64,000 nt of DNA from Apiotrichum sp. Y4204 (Eukaryota; Basidiomycota; Tremellomycetes; Trichosporonales; Trichosporonaceae). Positions 22,409 through 34,200 of the stretch are shown here, piece after piece (the stretch's first letter is position 1; each line of letters begins with the position of its first letter). Both the position numbers and the translations under genes were made by a program. The DNA lies in the NCBI GenBank assembly GCA_025531455.1, contig JAMYHL010000002.1, forward strand, positions 1,240,001 through 1,304,000, written 5' to 3'. The notes below the pieces were generated by a model, which was not told where the DNA came from, made no database searches, and saw only the letters and a program-made list of their open reading frames with translations.

Positions 22409-23608
22409 GAGATGAGATGTCTTATGGGAGATGAGAATAGCACAGTCTGCTGTGTGGCCATTCCGCGTGGCGCTGTACGCAACACCGGCCAACACCAGGA
22501 CATTCCTTGTATTCCTTATTCCCAGGTTTATTCCTGGTCGTGGTATCTATAATTACAGTCTGTATGCATGAGTACACCTCTCGACAACTTCGCCACTTCC
22601 GAACTCTTGACACTACTCTTGACGAGTTGGACTCCGGCGCTGCCGAGGCATGTTGCAGCCTACGGGGCGGCGGTGCAGTGTCGGATCCGATATCCGTGAT
22701 TACCGTGATCAGTACTGAGCCATGAGCCATCCGCAGTCTTGTCCACTCCTGTGGATCTTTCGGAGCGGTGTAGATAGACTCTGTGGACTGTCAGTACCTC
22801 TGTCACATGTCAATGAGGAAGATACCTGATGATGCTTCGAAGCTTCCATGATGTATGCATCTCATGATAGCGTGCATAGCTCCGCCGGTACCACGTACCA
22901 CGTATCGCACACAGCCTCTTGAATGCATGATTCCAGGTCCTGGCTACTCTCTAGAGGTATAATGTGGGTGGTAAATCCGGCAAAACTGGCAGGGTGTTGC
23001 GGGCAGTGCGGGCAGCGGCCATCCATACCCGCCAAGACCCTGGCTGTGCCCTGCGAAAAGATAACGCAGCCGAGCGAGCCGACAAGGCCAAAAGAGAAGA
23101 AAAACAAGCCTTTAGATAGAAAAAGTGACTCACTATGAGCATTCCACAGATCCTACCCTCTCGGATCCACTTTGGGCACACATGGACGTCGCATTTGAAG
23201 TGCATTCGAGTGGGCGCTGCACTTGTTGCACCATCACATTTGCGGCGGTGCATCCCCGCGCGCCCGGAGGACGGTGAGTTGGAGTTGATCAGTGAATCGG
23301 TGAATCGGTGAAGCACATGGTCGCCATCCGCTCCAGCGATCCAGCGACGTCGGATCCGGATCCAGTGGGAATGATACACCGCCTCGCGCCTCGCGAGAAC
23401 TAGTGACCTAGTGACTTGGTTGTTGATCCAGTGCGATGTGCATGACGGCATGAGGATTATCGCTCAAAGCAGCTGGCGCGCTAGCAAGCAGCCTCGAGCT
23501 CAAGAATAGATTTACTTAAGCACGGCGCACGCGTTCTCACCCCCACCATCAACACTCTATTCTAACAACTTGCAAGCACAAGCACAAACACGCACACACC
23601 TCTTCCCC
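22409..23608. other. Intergenic, 1.2 kb
   Basis: Contains the 3' flank of the ankyrin gene and the promoter of the following gene. Nothing else was recognised. Confidence 0.45.
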
Positions 23609-25035
23609 ATGCAGCACCACTTTGGCCGCGAGGCGGGCGCGGCGCTCGTCTTTGCGATCCTCTACTTCCTCATGTGGTCGTACATGACCTTGATGTATGC
23701 CACGAAGCGCTATCAGTGGAAGTCGCGCTTTACGATTCTCTACGTGCACACCATTATCCGTGTCGCGTCTCAGGTGGGTACAGACAGAATGCAGAATGCA
23801 GGTCGCAGAGAGGCGCAGGCGAGTGGCGCGTTGTTGTGTTTGTGAAACTGTACTGCGGGATCCGCCACTGTATGATCTGCAGGCTGGCGAGGATGAGCTC
23901 GGTGCACACCTTCCGACACCCCCATCCCCAACAATCCCATGACTCGCTCCGCTCCCGGTCGACGACTGACCCCAGGCGTGCGGTGTCGCATTCGGCGTCC
24001 TCGTGTGGGACAACGTCGACGTCTTTGTCGCGTATCTCATCCTCAGTGCCGAGGGCTACTTTTCTCTTGTAAGTGCAGTGTCAACAGACAACAAGCTATA
24101 GTGGCGATCCCGACGCTCGATGACAGCCGTCTCCGATCCACTGGTTTCTCATCACCACGACGACTGACTCCAGACAATCGCATCCTTCTACTTCCTGAAG
24201 CACTACGAGATCGGGCACTTTGGGAGCTCGCAGCTCGGTCCCTCGGGCCACGAGGCGGAGAGCAAGGAGCACCGCCGCAAGCGCATCATCGCGGCGTTCA
24301 CGTACCAGCCCATCTTTATGCCGTGGAAGTACTGGCGGCACGAGCTGATCTCGCTCGTCGACTCGTGGCTCATCCCCGCCAAGTAAGTTACTTGCGCGTT
24401 CTCCCCTCTGACTCGTAGTGCAATCATTATCGCAGGCGGGTCGTTGATGGCCGGCGCCAACGACGCGTCCAACCACCTCACCGACGCCGAGAAAGACAAG
24501 CGCCTCAACACCTCAAAGGGCCTGCGTACCGCAGGCCAAGCAATCTTCCTGGCCCTCACGCTGCTATACGTCTTCCTCCTCTTCCGCCTCGCGCGCCGGA
24601 TCAGGCGCCAGAACCCGCCGCCGCGCCACGCCAATGCCGTCCTCGCAGCGTACGGGGTCGTCGCAGCCATGCTCACCGCCCGCGGTGTCTTTGGTGTCCT
24701 CCAGGCCGCCATCTGGAGCGTAAGTGGAGCGAATAAACTTGGGGACTCACACCAGCTCTCGTACTACAACCCTGGAAACTACACGGGCACAGGGTTTACG
24801 ACGCGCTTTGTCGCGATCGAGTACTGCCTTGCGGTGGCGACCGAGTTTACTGCGTGAGTTGAAACCGCCAAGAAACCGTACTGACGCCAGCGCGGCCGTT
24901 CTCAACGCCAGCTACTGGGGCTCACGGCACGTGTCCACGAACCCCGAGGATCTGGCCGAGACCCACGAGCTGAACAAGGGGTCCAAGGCGCCCGCGTCAG
25001 TGACAGAGAGCGAGCACGCGCACGCCAAGGTGTAG
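23609..25035 (+). CDS. Polytopic membrane protein, DUF7702-like
   Basis: Six exons (23609-23773, 23976-24068, 24174-24382, 24419-24719, 24756-24853, 24891-25035) encode 336 aa with about seven hydrophobic segments: AALVFAILYFLMWSYMTLMY, the helix around HTIIRVASQACGVAFGVLV, AYLILSAEGYFSLTIASFYF, SWLIPANAIIIAGGSLMAGA, AIFLALTLLYVFLLF, VLAAYGVVAAMLTA and FVAIEYCLAVATEFTAAAVL. The C-tail is hydrophilic with His/Glu. The pattern, including the Arg in the second helix, resembles the fungal DUF7702 seven-helix family, distantly like RTA1-type proteins. The function is unknown. The start is the first in-frame ATG. The first intron is long for this locus (202 nt). Confidence 0.75.
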
Positions 25036-25656
25036 ACACCAAGGTCTAGACGCGCCGCCGGCCATGCTATGCTCCCCGATCCCGGATTCTAACGAGAGAC
25101 CACAGTAACATAGATAGCAGCGAGTACCCCCGAGAGACACCAGACCACACGATAGCATGCAGACTCCATAGTTCAATAGTGAGCAGATGTGTATAGCCAT
25201 GAATACAGTGTACATATAGTCCCTCCTCTAGATGTCGATCAGCGACCTGATCCCTGTGAGTCTGCGAGCAGCATCAAACCTCGGTAGAGAACACCTCGTC
25301 GGTCATGTAGATCCAACGAGAGGGACAAAACATGGTGTGTGGCTTGAGACTTGGTGTTGTTTATCGGAGCATTGTCCGCTTTCCTTAAAGTCTCAACAAC
25401 TGGTCATGTGGGGGCCCACCACGTCATGACTGAGACAAGACACGACAAACCACCGAGGACAGAGGACCGAGGACCGATTGCCCTCGAGTGTCGATACCAT
25501 GCGATCGAGCACTGCCGAGCTCAACATTGCGTTGATCCTGTAAACCAAGTCCTTTATCTATCCTTATCCTTATCTGACCACGCGAGTCGGCAAAGGACCT
25601 CACGCGCGCGTGCAAGGCTACACCGCCGCGTCCGCGCACCAGGCGGCGCGTTCCAG
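25036..25656. other. Intergenic, 0.6 kb
   Basis: Separates two plus-strand genes. No additional feature was supported. Confidence 0.45.
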
Positions 25657-26357
25657 ATGTCTGGTGGGGACGCAGTCATGCCCGATAAGAATCTCGCGGA
25701 CAGCGCGGGACACAAACGAAAGCGCTCTGGTGATACGGAAGCTGGTGATACGGCAGGGTTGAACGAGTGCGTGTGCTCCCCTCCTTCGCTAATACCAGTA
25801 CTCCCGGCGATCGCACCACGCCCCCAGCCTCAGACCACGCACACAGCCCTCCTTCCGAGGATGTAAAGCTTACACTCTCCCGCCTGTCCGCCGCGCTCGA
25901 CACGACATTCACACTACAAGGCACCAATCTCGTCGCGCCCGTCGCCGACCTCGGGCGGATATCCCACGCGCTGGACCGTCTCGCCCACCCCCCCTTACCC
26001 CCTCCTCCACCACCACCGCGGCTACCCCCGCGGCCACCCCCGCGCTCGGCCTCCATGTCCTCCATCGCCGCCGCCGCCGCCTCGGCTGCGCGCCGCCGCT
26101 CCGTGCCCCCCCTTCCGCTTTTTATTCCGCCGCGCTCGAAAATCACCAACCTGAAAGGCCCCCCGAGCCCGATCGCCGCCCTCGCGGACGCGGTCGCCGC
26201 GCGCGCGAGGGACCACGGCGAGTACCGCGTCGCGACCCCGCCGCATGCGCCGAAGGAGGAACGCGATCCGTGGGAGGGGGCGCGGAAGCGTATGCGCCAT
26301 GTCGAGCGGACAGATTGGGGCGCGCGGGATGAGCGGGGCCAGCGGGATGATACGTGA
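25657..26357 (+). CDS. Basic proline-rich protein of unknown function
   Basis: Two exons (25657-25766, 25799-26357) separated by a 32-nt intron ending CTAATACCAG encode 222 aa. Residues 17-23 contain a basic cluster (GHKRKRS) that could be a nuclear signal. Residues about 60-105 contain a possible helical segment (LTLSRLSAALDTTF, ISHALDRL), followed by a polyproline run and PPR repeats, an Ala/Ser helix, and a basic and acidic C-terminus (KEERDPWEGARKRMRH). I recognise no family. The coding frame is GC-rich with good third-position bias. A nuclear or RNA-associated role is only a guess. Confidence 0.55.
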
Positions 26358-26890
26358 GATTGTGTTGGGAGGATTGACTTTTGGTGAGGAGCTCGCGAGC
26401 GGGCAATGACCGGGCAGAGGATATCTGCACAAGGCCTTCGGCGGACTATCGTGCTTTGCGGGCCACATCGTTACATCAGATGTGGTGATGAGACGGCGAT
26501 GAATCTCGCGGCGCAGAGCATCACACAAGCTGCGCTGGAATCTCAGTGCACCACTCCAGTACCTTTCGCGTCGCGGACTTTGGACTCTGGTGCCGACTCG
26601 TTACAGCTTTTACTTCGCACAGCCTGTAAGCTGGAGTACTCAACCAGACATCGCAATCATTCCCACACATCCTCTGCACGCCACTCCCTGCACTGGTGAG
26701 AACAATGGGTATGATACATCTAGTAGATACAGCGCCCCAGCTGGGTATACGGCAGGACATGTATGGTGTTGGTAGGGACATGTATGGTGTTGGCAGTGTT
26801 CGGCGCCGCTGCAATTTTCACTGGCACTCGGAGCCGACCCACATCGCGGTCTAGATTAGGTCTAGTTTTGTGAGATGGGGTGAGGATAGA
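26358..26890. other. Convergent 3' intergenic
   Basis: Between the stop of the basic protein gene and that of the repeat-rich secreted protein. No gene seen. Confidence 0.5.
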
Positions 26891-28816
26891 TTACTCCTCG
26901 GCAGCATCGTCGGCAGCGTCGTCGGCAGCATCCTCGCCAGCATCTTCGCCAGCATCCTCGCCAGCATCTTCGCCAGCATCGTCGGCGGCAGCATCGCCAG
27001 CATCTTCGCCAGCATCGTCGCCAGCATCGTCGGCGGCAGCATCGCCAGCATCTTCGCCAGCATCTTCGCCGCCCTTGACAGCCTTCTTCGATGCTGCAGC
27101 CTTCTTCGCGGCCGCCGCTTCCTCCTTGGACGGGATCTTGATGCGCACGTCGGCCGAGATCTCAAACGGGAGCGTGCCGTTCCGGATCTGCTCGAAGAGC
27201 GCCTTGGTGTCGATCGGGGGGCCGGCAGGGTTGCCGGCCGGCGCCTGGCCCTTCTTGGAAGACAGGGGCTTGCCAGTCGGGCCCTTGAGGTAAGGGGGCT
27301 TGCCAGTCGGGCGCTTTGGAGGGGCGGCCGGATCCTCTGCAGCGGTGTTGGGGTCGGCGTTCTCGTCGGCGCCCTCGCCGTCGGCAGAGTCGTCTTCAGC
27401 GTCGTCGCCGCCGTCTTCGCCCGTAGCGTCGGCACCGTCGTCTCCCTCGGCTTCGGCGCCATCCTCGCCCGTAGCGTCGGCGGCATCGTCTCCCTCGGCG
27501 TTGGCGCCATCGTCTCCCTCGACCTCGGCACCGTCGTCTTCTACGGCGTCGGCGCCATCGTCTCCCTCGGCCTCGGCACCATCGTCTCCCTCAGTTTCGG
27601 CACCGTCGTCGCCCTCGGCCTCGGCGCCCTCGTCGCCCTCACCCTCGGCGCCCTCGTCGCCCTCACCCTCGGCGCCCTCCTCGCCCTCACCCTCGGCACC
27701 ATCCTCGCCTTCACCCTCGGCACCATCCTCGCCCTCACCGTCGGCGCCATCGCCCACCTCATCCGCGCCCTCATCCGTACCTTCATCGCCGCCGTCTTCC
27801 CCGCCGTCCTCACCCGAGCCCCCGAGGCCGCCGGCGGGCAGCATTTCGCCTATCGTTTGGGCAGTGTAGGCAGCCTCGTTGGCGGCCATCATGCCGTTTG
27901 ACAGCTTCTCCGAGAAGCCTGGCGTGTTGGCGTTGGCCTCCGCCTTGGCGAGGGCGAGCTCATGCTTCTGGCGGTCCTTCTCCTCCTTCTCAAACTGTTT
28001 CCGCTGGGACTTGGTCATCTGGGAGGGGTCCTTGTCCATGCCGCCGCTTTCGTCGTCAGTGTCCTTCGGAGGCTTGTCGGTCTTGGAGTTGGGGTTGGAC
28101 TTGTCGGTCTTGGAGTTGGGGTTGGACTTGTCAGTCTTGGAGTTGGGGTTGGACTTGTCGGAAGCCTTGTCGGGATTCTTGCTGCCATTGGTGGCCTGCT
28201 TGTCGGTCGCCTGGTTGTTGGTCGCCGGCTTGTCAGTCGCTGGCTTGTCATTCGCTGGCTTGTTGGCCGGCGGCTTGTCATTCGCTGGCTTGTTGGTGTT
28301 GGTGTTGGTGTTCGGCGCCGCCGGCTGCTTGTTATCGGGCTTTGGGTCCGGCTTCTTGTCTTGCTTCGGGGGAGTCGACGGCGGCTTGCTATCCTTGCCA
28401 CTGGGCTTGCCACCAGACTTGCCACTGGGTTTGCCACCCATCTTGGGAGGCTTGGGAGTTTTGCCACCAGACTTGCCACCGATCTTGCCACCGACCTTGG
28501 CAGCCCCTCTTACAATGCCCCTGCCGAGGCCGCCGATCAGGCCGCCGATAAAGCCGGCACTTTCGTCGACCTCTTCTCCGTTCTCATCAGTGTAGGTCAA
28601 CTCGGTGTCTTCCGCAGTCGGTTCCGGGGCGTCTGAAGAGACTGTCGAGGTGGTGGCAGAGGAGGCATATGAGGAGGCAGAGGTGGAGGCAGAGGTGGAG
28701 GCGGTCGTGGCGGAGAGGGTGGTTGCGGCGTTTGTGTCGGTAATGGCGACGGGCGCAGCCATGGCCGGTGCCGCGAGGGCCGCGAGGACCATGAGGATCA
28801 CGCGGGTGGGGAGCAT
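26891..28816 (-). CDS. Secreted low-complexity protein with basic and acidic blocks
   Basis: Single frame of 641 aa. A signal peptide (1-20, ending APAMA) is followed by: Ser/Thr-rich region 28-62; Gly-rich hydrophobic patch 86-108 (GFIGGLIGGLGRG); Lys/Pro/Gly/Asn block 107-250, including three copies of a 9-residue KSNPNSKTD unit; a charged helix (268-296, SQRKQFEKEEKDRQKHELAL); an acidic block 336-495 built from about 15 copies of an 8-residue unit of the type DGAEAEGD; a short less biased region 530-565 (ALFEQIRNGTLPFEISADVRI); and an acidic 4-residue (DAGE) repeat tail 582-641. No Cys, so no disulphides. Likely exported to the cell surface or medium and largely disordered. No family is recognised. 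Internal repeats make length variation between strains likely. Confidence 0.75.
   Translation of the reverse strand: MLPTRVILMVLAALAAPAMAAPVAITDTNAATTLSATTASTSASTSASSYASSATTSTVSSDAPEPTAEDTELTYTDENGEEVDESAGFIGGLIGGLGRGIVRGAAKVGGKIGGKSGGKTPKPPKMGGKPSGKSGGKPSGKDSKPPSTPPKQDKKPDPKPDNKQPAAPNTNTNTNKPANDKPPANKPANDKPATDKPATNNQATDKQATNGSKNPDKASDKSNPNSKTDKSNPNSKTDKSNPNSKTDKPPKDTDDESGGMDKDPSQMTKSQRKQFEKEEKDRQKHELALAKAEANANTPGFSEKLSNGMMAANEAAYTAQTIGEMLPAGGLGGSGEDGGEDGGDEGTDEGADEVGDGADGEGEDGAEGEGEDGAEGEGEEGAEGEGDEGAEGEGDEGAEAEGDDGAETEGDDGAEAEGDDGADAVEDDGAEVEGDDGANAEGDDAADATGEDGAEAEGDDGADATGEDGGDDAEDDSADGEGADENADPNTAAEDPAAPPKRPTGKPPYLKGPTGKPLSSKKGQAPAGNPAGPPIDTKALFEQIRNGTLPFEISADVRIKIPSKEEAAAAKKAAASKKAVKGGEDAGEDAGDAAADDAGDDAGEDAGDAAADDAGEDAGEDAGEDAGEDAADDAADDAAEE
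26895..27070. repeat. 12-bp-based tandem repeats coding the DAGE tail
   Basis: Interleaved 12- and 15-bp units (GCATCTTCGCCA, GCATCGTCGGCG) encode the acidic C-terminus of the secreted protein. Confidence 0.85.
27340..27785. repeat. 24-bp tandem repeats coding the acidic block
   Basis: About 15-18 degenerate 24-bp units (GCCATCGTCTCCCTCGGCCT type) encode the 8-residue acidic repeats. The composition leaves several other frames open on the plus strand. Confidence 0.85.
28073..28153. repeat. 27-bp tandem repeat x3
   Basis: Three nearly identical 27-bp units starting CTTGTCGGTCTTGGAG, differing at one visible base, encode KSNPNSKTD three times. The near identity points to recent duplication. 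Confidence 0.9.
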
Positions 28817-29975
28817 CGTATACCGTGGTTAGGTGTCAATCTGCACTGCAGTTAAAGTGAGAGTAGGGGGTGAGAAGTGAGAGAAACCGAGAGTCTAGCT
28901 TTGAGTTTCCTCGTGAGTCGTTCAGTTACAGTCAATGTAACGAAAAAATGAAGGTGTTAGGGTTGTCAACTGAGAGAGCCGGCTCAGTAGCGAGAAGGAA
29001 TGGTGGGCCTCTTCAAGAGGTGGAAGAAAGGAATGGAGTGGGGAAAAGTAGAGGGTGAGAGTGAACTTGCCGAGTTATATAATCTGGCGGGTTGCGTGCT
29101 GGCAAACACGACACGCACGGCACCAAACGACCAAACGCACCAAACGCTCCAACGAGCGGCCGATCCCCTGAACCTACGACACCTGTATACGGCGAAAAGA
29201 GAGAGGAGAGCAACACCGGCACCACCAACACCAAGACGATAATGTGACGTTGAGAAGAGTGCTGTACAGTTCATGCTGAATGTGCGCTGGCCGCAGACAT
29301 TGTGCGATGGTGGAGCGTGAGGGGGTGGTTTCAGGTTGTACCAGTCAAAAAAGGCCGATGAACACTGCCGCCTGCCAGAGGTTGGCACATCTGGGGACTG
29401 TCATTTTGTCACTGCGATGATCTGGACAGTAATAGATGTACCGGCGTATGCATGCTATCTCATACGTTGTGACGTCGTGGTTCTGCACTCATTGCCAAGC
29501 TGTCCATCCATCTCTGATCTCTCTTGTGGTGTGGTTTGGTCTTGTCACTCCCCGCCCGTTTCAGCGGGCTCTGCTGTGCCACATCTGTACACACCTGTGC
29601 CATTCCCACCCCCTCAACCCCCTTTCATCTCTCTCAGGTCGTCCCGACACCGCTCTGCGCTGTGTGCAGGGTGCTTGGGCGTGCATCGGACACTGTACAG
29701 TACAGGGGTTTAGAGTGCAGAGCACGCAGGGGATGTGCGGACAGCAATGTGGATCCCAGACCTGGGCAGATTGGAATCGTCTACGTTTGTGCAGCAGTTT
29801 GTCCGGAGACACATATTCTCCGTCCAAGTCGGTACTCGCTAGCTTGCTCGGCATCAGTGCATTCCTTCCGCGTGACTTTGCGGGACGATAGTCAGTGCAC
29901 CAAGGTCCCAGCAAACAACAAATAGCATGCATAGCCTGTCCCGGAGCTCGATCATCCAACTCGATCATCCAGAGG
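28817..29975. other. Intergenic, 1.2 kb
   Basis: Contains the promoter of the secreted repeat protein and the 3' flank of the oxygenase gene. No gene was recognised. Confidence 0.45.
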
Positions 29976-31238
29976 CTAGTACACGCCGCTCTGCACGAGG
30001 TCGGCATGGTGGATGGCCGCGACGTCGGGATGCGCCCTCAGCCGGCTCTTGAGGAGGTTGTCCCCGTATCGCGCGTGGATCTTGTTCCCAGGATCCTGGG
30101 TCACCCCGCGCGGGTCCTTTGCAAGATGCTCCGGCAGCTGCAGGGTCGGGAAGACGGCATCGAGGCTCGGGTTGAAGAACATTGGCACGCTGATCCGTTC
30201 CCGCCGCTGCGCGAGTACACGGTGCACCGTCGCCTTAAGATATCCCCCCGTGGCAAACTCTACCATCTCGCCGATATTGCACACAAACGCTCCCGGGACG
30301 CCGAGCGGCGGCGCATCAATCCACGGCCCGTCCTCCTCTGGCTGGATCTGCAGCCCCTCGCAACCCCCAACCCACACGAGACTCACGCACCCGCCATCCT
30401 TGTGTGCCCCGACGCCGACGACCTCCTCGTCCCCCTCTCGAGGCGGGTATCGCACAATCTTGAGGCGGGACGTCGGCTGCGAAAAGTGGCGGTCGAAAAA
30501 GTCGGGCGGCGCACCAAGCGACACTGCCCACGCGCGCAGCAGCTTGTGTGCAGCGGGAACGAGTGCCGCCTGCCACTCGTCAATGACTGGGCGGAGCGAC
30601 GGCTGGGCCTCGGGCCACAGGTTGGGCCCTATCAGCCGCGCGTATGGCGGTGCCGTCGCGAGCTCGTCCGAGGATAGGGCCGCGCCCTCGGGCCAGATGT
30701 CCAGCATCTCGCGCCAGTCCACCGCGCCTTGTGTCCGTTCCCCGCCCAGGCGCGTGTATCCGCGAAAGTGGGGGCTGGGGGTCAGTATCCGGGAGACGTT
30801 GTGGAGTTCTGTGTCACGGAAGTCTGGCGTTGATCCACAGTTATTGAATAATCCAGTGTAGTGGGAAGTGAAGCAGTACTGACGCAACACTGCAGATGGA
30901 GCTGGGATCTGAATCCAAGCACGACACCATCACCATGCTGCTTGATCTCCATCCCCACTGCCAACCGTCGACACCCACCTTTTAACATTCTCAATACTCA
31001 TCTTCTCCTCGTCGGGAAGCGCAAAGAACATCTTCACCTCGCGCATGAGGCGCTCCTCCAGATCAGAAGTGACGCCCGTGCCGACGAGGTAGAAAAAGCC
31101 CGTGTCGTGCGTCGCGGCGCGCAGGGCATCGCTGAAGGCTGTGGCCGACTCGGGCCCGCGATCGAGGTCGCGCAGGTCGAGAATCGGAAAGGGGAAGCCT
31201 GGAGCTGGGGCTGGAGCTGGAGCTTGCGTGTTGGTCAT
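29976..31238 (-). CDS. 2-oxoglutarate/Fe(II) oxygenase, isopenicillin-N-synthase-like
   Basis: Two exons (30979-31238, 29976-30774) separated by a 204-nt intron encode 352 aa. The N-terminal DIOX_N-type domain has FPILDL, THDTGFFYLVGTGV and SPHFRGYTRLGGE across the splice. The catalytic domain shows the iron triad H211-x-D213 (AHKDGG) and H271 (ATVHRVL), with R280-x-S282 (RIS) for the 2-oxoglutarate carboxylate. Fungal relatives hydroxylate or desaturate small molecules, and the substrate is not deducible. No biosynthetic cluster surrounds it. No signal peptide, so cytosolic. Confidence 0.9.
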
Positions 31239-34200
31239 TGTATCACTGTACACTGTACCATTGCGGTGTGTTGGGCAATAGATGCTGTCTATATGTGGGC
31301 TGGGAACGCTGGTTTGCGATGGCATCATCGAGGCGGGTGTCGGCCATCACCGACGATGTTGACGGGTCGGCTATTGTGGCAGCAACGAGGGATCACAATC
31401 ACGATCAAGCCCTCCCTCCCCACATCCAGCACCGAGATCTTGCTTGTAGACCTGTTCAGCGCAGACAAGAACAAGCCGCAAAGTAGAGTTACTCGGATGC
31501 ATAACTGTCGATGCGTTCATTTTGCGTGCTCGTATCATTTCTCTGCGCGTGTCATCTCGCGACCAACTTGATGTTTACTTTCCGTCATGTTCCCGCCGTG
31601 TTCCAGTTGGTAATACAAGCTTGGACTATGTTATGTAGACATGTCCGTATCCTCCATGATGGAGGGGAGGCATCACATCGATATGCACCATCAATGGCCA
31701 GTGAATTGGCACAAGTAAGACGAGGAGGACCGAACTTGGGGTTCGGAGACCGGTGCAGCGTGTAGGTGTGCAGGCTGCCTGGCCAGTGACAGCGCACAGG
31801 AATTCCCGTGGCGCGACGCAACACTTATCGAACGCGCAGTGCGCAGTGTCGGAGCTCGGAGCATTATGGCACACCCATCAAGCGCTATCCTACATCTGCT
31901 GCATACTGCATGTTGGCTGCTGAGCGCGTAGCTCAGCTGCTCAGACTCGGCGGGTCACGATCGTCGCGTCGGGTGGGGAACAGCCACGCACCGCGACCCC
32001 TGGACATGAGGCCGCCACTCAGTTGCCTTCGGGGCACCATGGCGCCACGGGCCACGGGGGGATGATCCATGAAGCATGATCCATAAAGGCCATCAACGTG
32101 TCCCGTGGGATCCGTGGGTTCGTGCTGTCTGGTGCACACTGGTTTGGCCTCGAAAGCTGGCTAGCTGGAGGGACAATGGGGATTGGCGGCGTTGGGGGGA
32201 CCTGGGGGGATGATACGTGAAACATTGCCTTGATCAGATGTCGAGCATGTCTAGAGGTTCAAGCAACCTGCCGGCGACGTCGGAGGGAACATGATCCAAT
32301 GCAATGGTCCATGGTCCAGGCACTCGAGCTCGACGCGTCCACATGTCCACACCTGCGGGCCGCAAACACGCGTGTCCCACCACACGGCCCATCACAGGTC
32401 TCACCTCGTCCAAAGTCGCTCATAACTCAACAAATCGCGCTACACTTGCACGCGCCGCCTGCTTCCAAGCTTCCAATCATCAATCTACGCAGTTGGCTGC
32501 CATACATGACTGTTCACGTGCTCCTCTGTCCTCTGCCTGGAGCCCCACGGCCACCCGCCACTGGCCAGCGTGTTGGTTCAGCCGATTACAAGGCAACCCA
32601 TTGTGGCGTGCAGACATCTGTGATCTGTGATGGTTGATCGGTCTCGCGGCTCGATCTAGCTTGCATTGCGCGACATGCGCTAATTGCAGCTCTTATAGTG
32701 TCGGGTGATCGGAATCGGCTCAACCGTCCCAGGCCAGCCGATGTCTAGCAGCAAAGTCTAGTAGATCATCGGTCGCACGATTGCTACTGCCACTGCTGCG
32801 CTGCTGTGCTGCTGCGCGGTATTGCCTGTGCTGACCAATGGACACCACGCTAATGAGGAGCAACTAGCAAGTAAGCTTGGTTGGATGGTTCTATGGCTAC
32901 CGGATGTATGGCGAGACAATCGGATGAACAGGAACTAGATGGAGCTCATGCTCTCAGAGCTCAGAACTAGCAACTGGCAACTTACCTTTTCTCCCCTCGG
33001 CGGGCCCGCGCCTCCTCCGAAGGGAACAGCACTGTAAGGCCAAGGCTGTCACTCCCCCCATACCCCATACCACCACCCCACTACTCTGTACCACTATCCC
33101 ACTCCGTCGCCCTGTGTTACCCTGGTGGGGGGTGTAGCTTGCAAGCTTGTCGTGGTTGTCGGCGTCCCCGTGTCCTGGAACCAGGATCGGGGCGAGCACG
33201 GATCGGAGGGCGCGAGAGGTGTGGCGTGCAGAAGGTGCAAGTAAGCGCCACACTTCGAATGTCTCTGCACGCTCTGCGACGACCATCACGATCACGGTAA
33301 TCATGGACATCATTCGATTGAGGACTCTAGATAATGGAGAGCTGGGGACACCAAAGGACTAATGAGCCATAATGAGAGCTTGACAATGTATCGTTGCGGC
33401 AGTCACTATCGAGTCGTTCGCTTGTGTACCTCGTCCAAGTCGCTGTTATCAGACCCTACAGAATGTCCCTCGTTATGCCTCTTCAATAATCGCTCCCCGG
33501 AATCTGCGGCCATGTGCTCCTCACCAACAGTCCAGGGCTGTTGACGTCGCCGGCCCTGCCACTCGCATGCTCGCGGTGCCACTTGGAGCATGTAAGAAAA
33601 CTGCTGAGCTGCTTGTATGTACATTGATACGTGGCGAACGTGGTTGACGCTGCGAACCCACCCCAACACCCCGGTGCAGAGTGAAAGCAAGGCCAAGAAG
33701 GAGGCCAAACATGAGGCCATGAGGGGGCTTGACAAAGATGCAAGAGCAAGCGCAACACTGGCGCCAAGCAGTCATGCTGCGCTGTCGCCACCCACTACTA
33801 TTGAAGTCTTGCATGGAATTATCAGCTGAGACGGGGGCGGTGATGGCCGCACAATCCTCACTCTTGCCCATGCATGCCCACCTCGTATGGCACCTGGCGC
33901 CTGGCTGGCTTCTGGGCTCGGCTTCTGGTCTCCGCCACTCGCTGCCACTCGGCCTTCTCTGTACCACTGGACCACTACTGAAGAGTACGAAGGTCGCTGT
34001 GCGCCGTGGCTGTCTGAGGGCGTGCGTGCGCACTGGCCACTGGCCCACTGGCCCACATGCCTCGTGCACCACAACAGTGAGAGTGAGAGGCAGAATCAGA
34101 AGGGGGAGGAGTGGAGGGTTGTGTTGTTGGTATCTTGTACCTACCTCGGTGTACAAAAATGTCTTCTCTCGATGCAGCAGTCATTCTGCACGCCATCCTG

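Noticed and set aside
23570..23608. Upstream TTG start for the polytopic membrane protein
   Set aside because: It is not an ATG. The first ATG at 23609 precedes the first hydrophobic helix directly.
26870..28636. Long open frames on the plus strand opposite the repeat-rich secreted protein
   Set aside because: They are by-products of the stop-free codon composition of the tandem repeats. They have no signal peptide in proper context and no family motifs, whereas the minus frame starts with a clear signal peptide.
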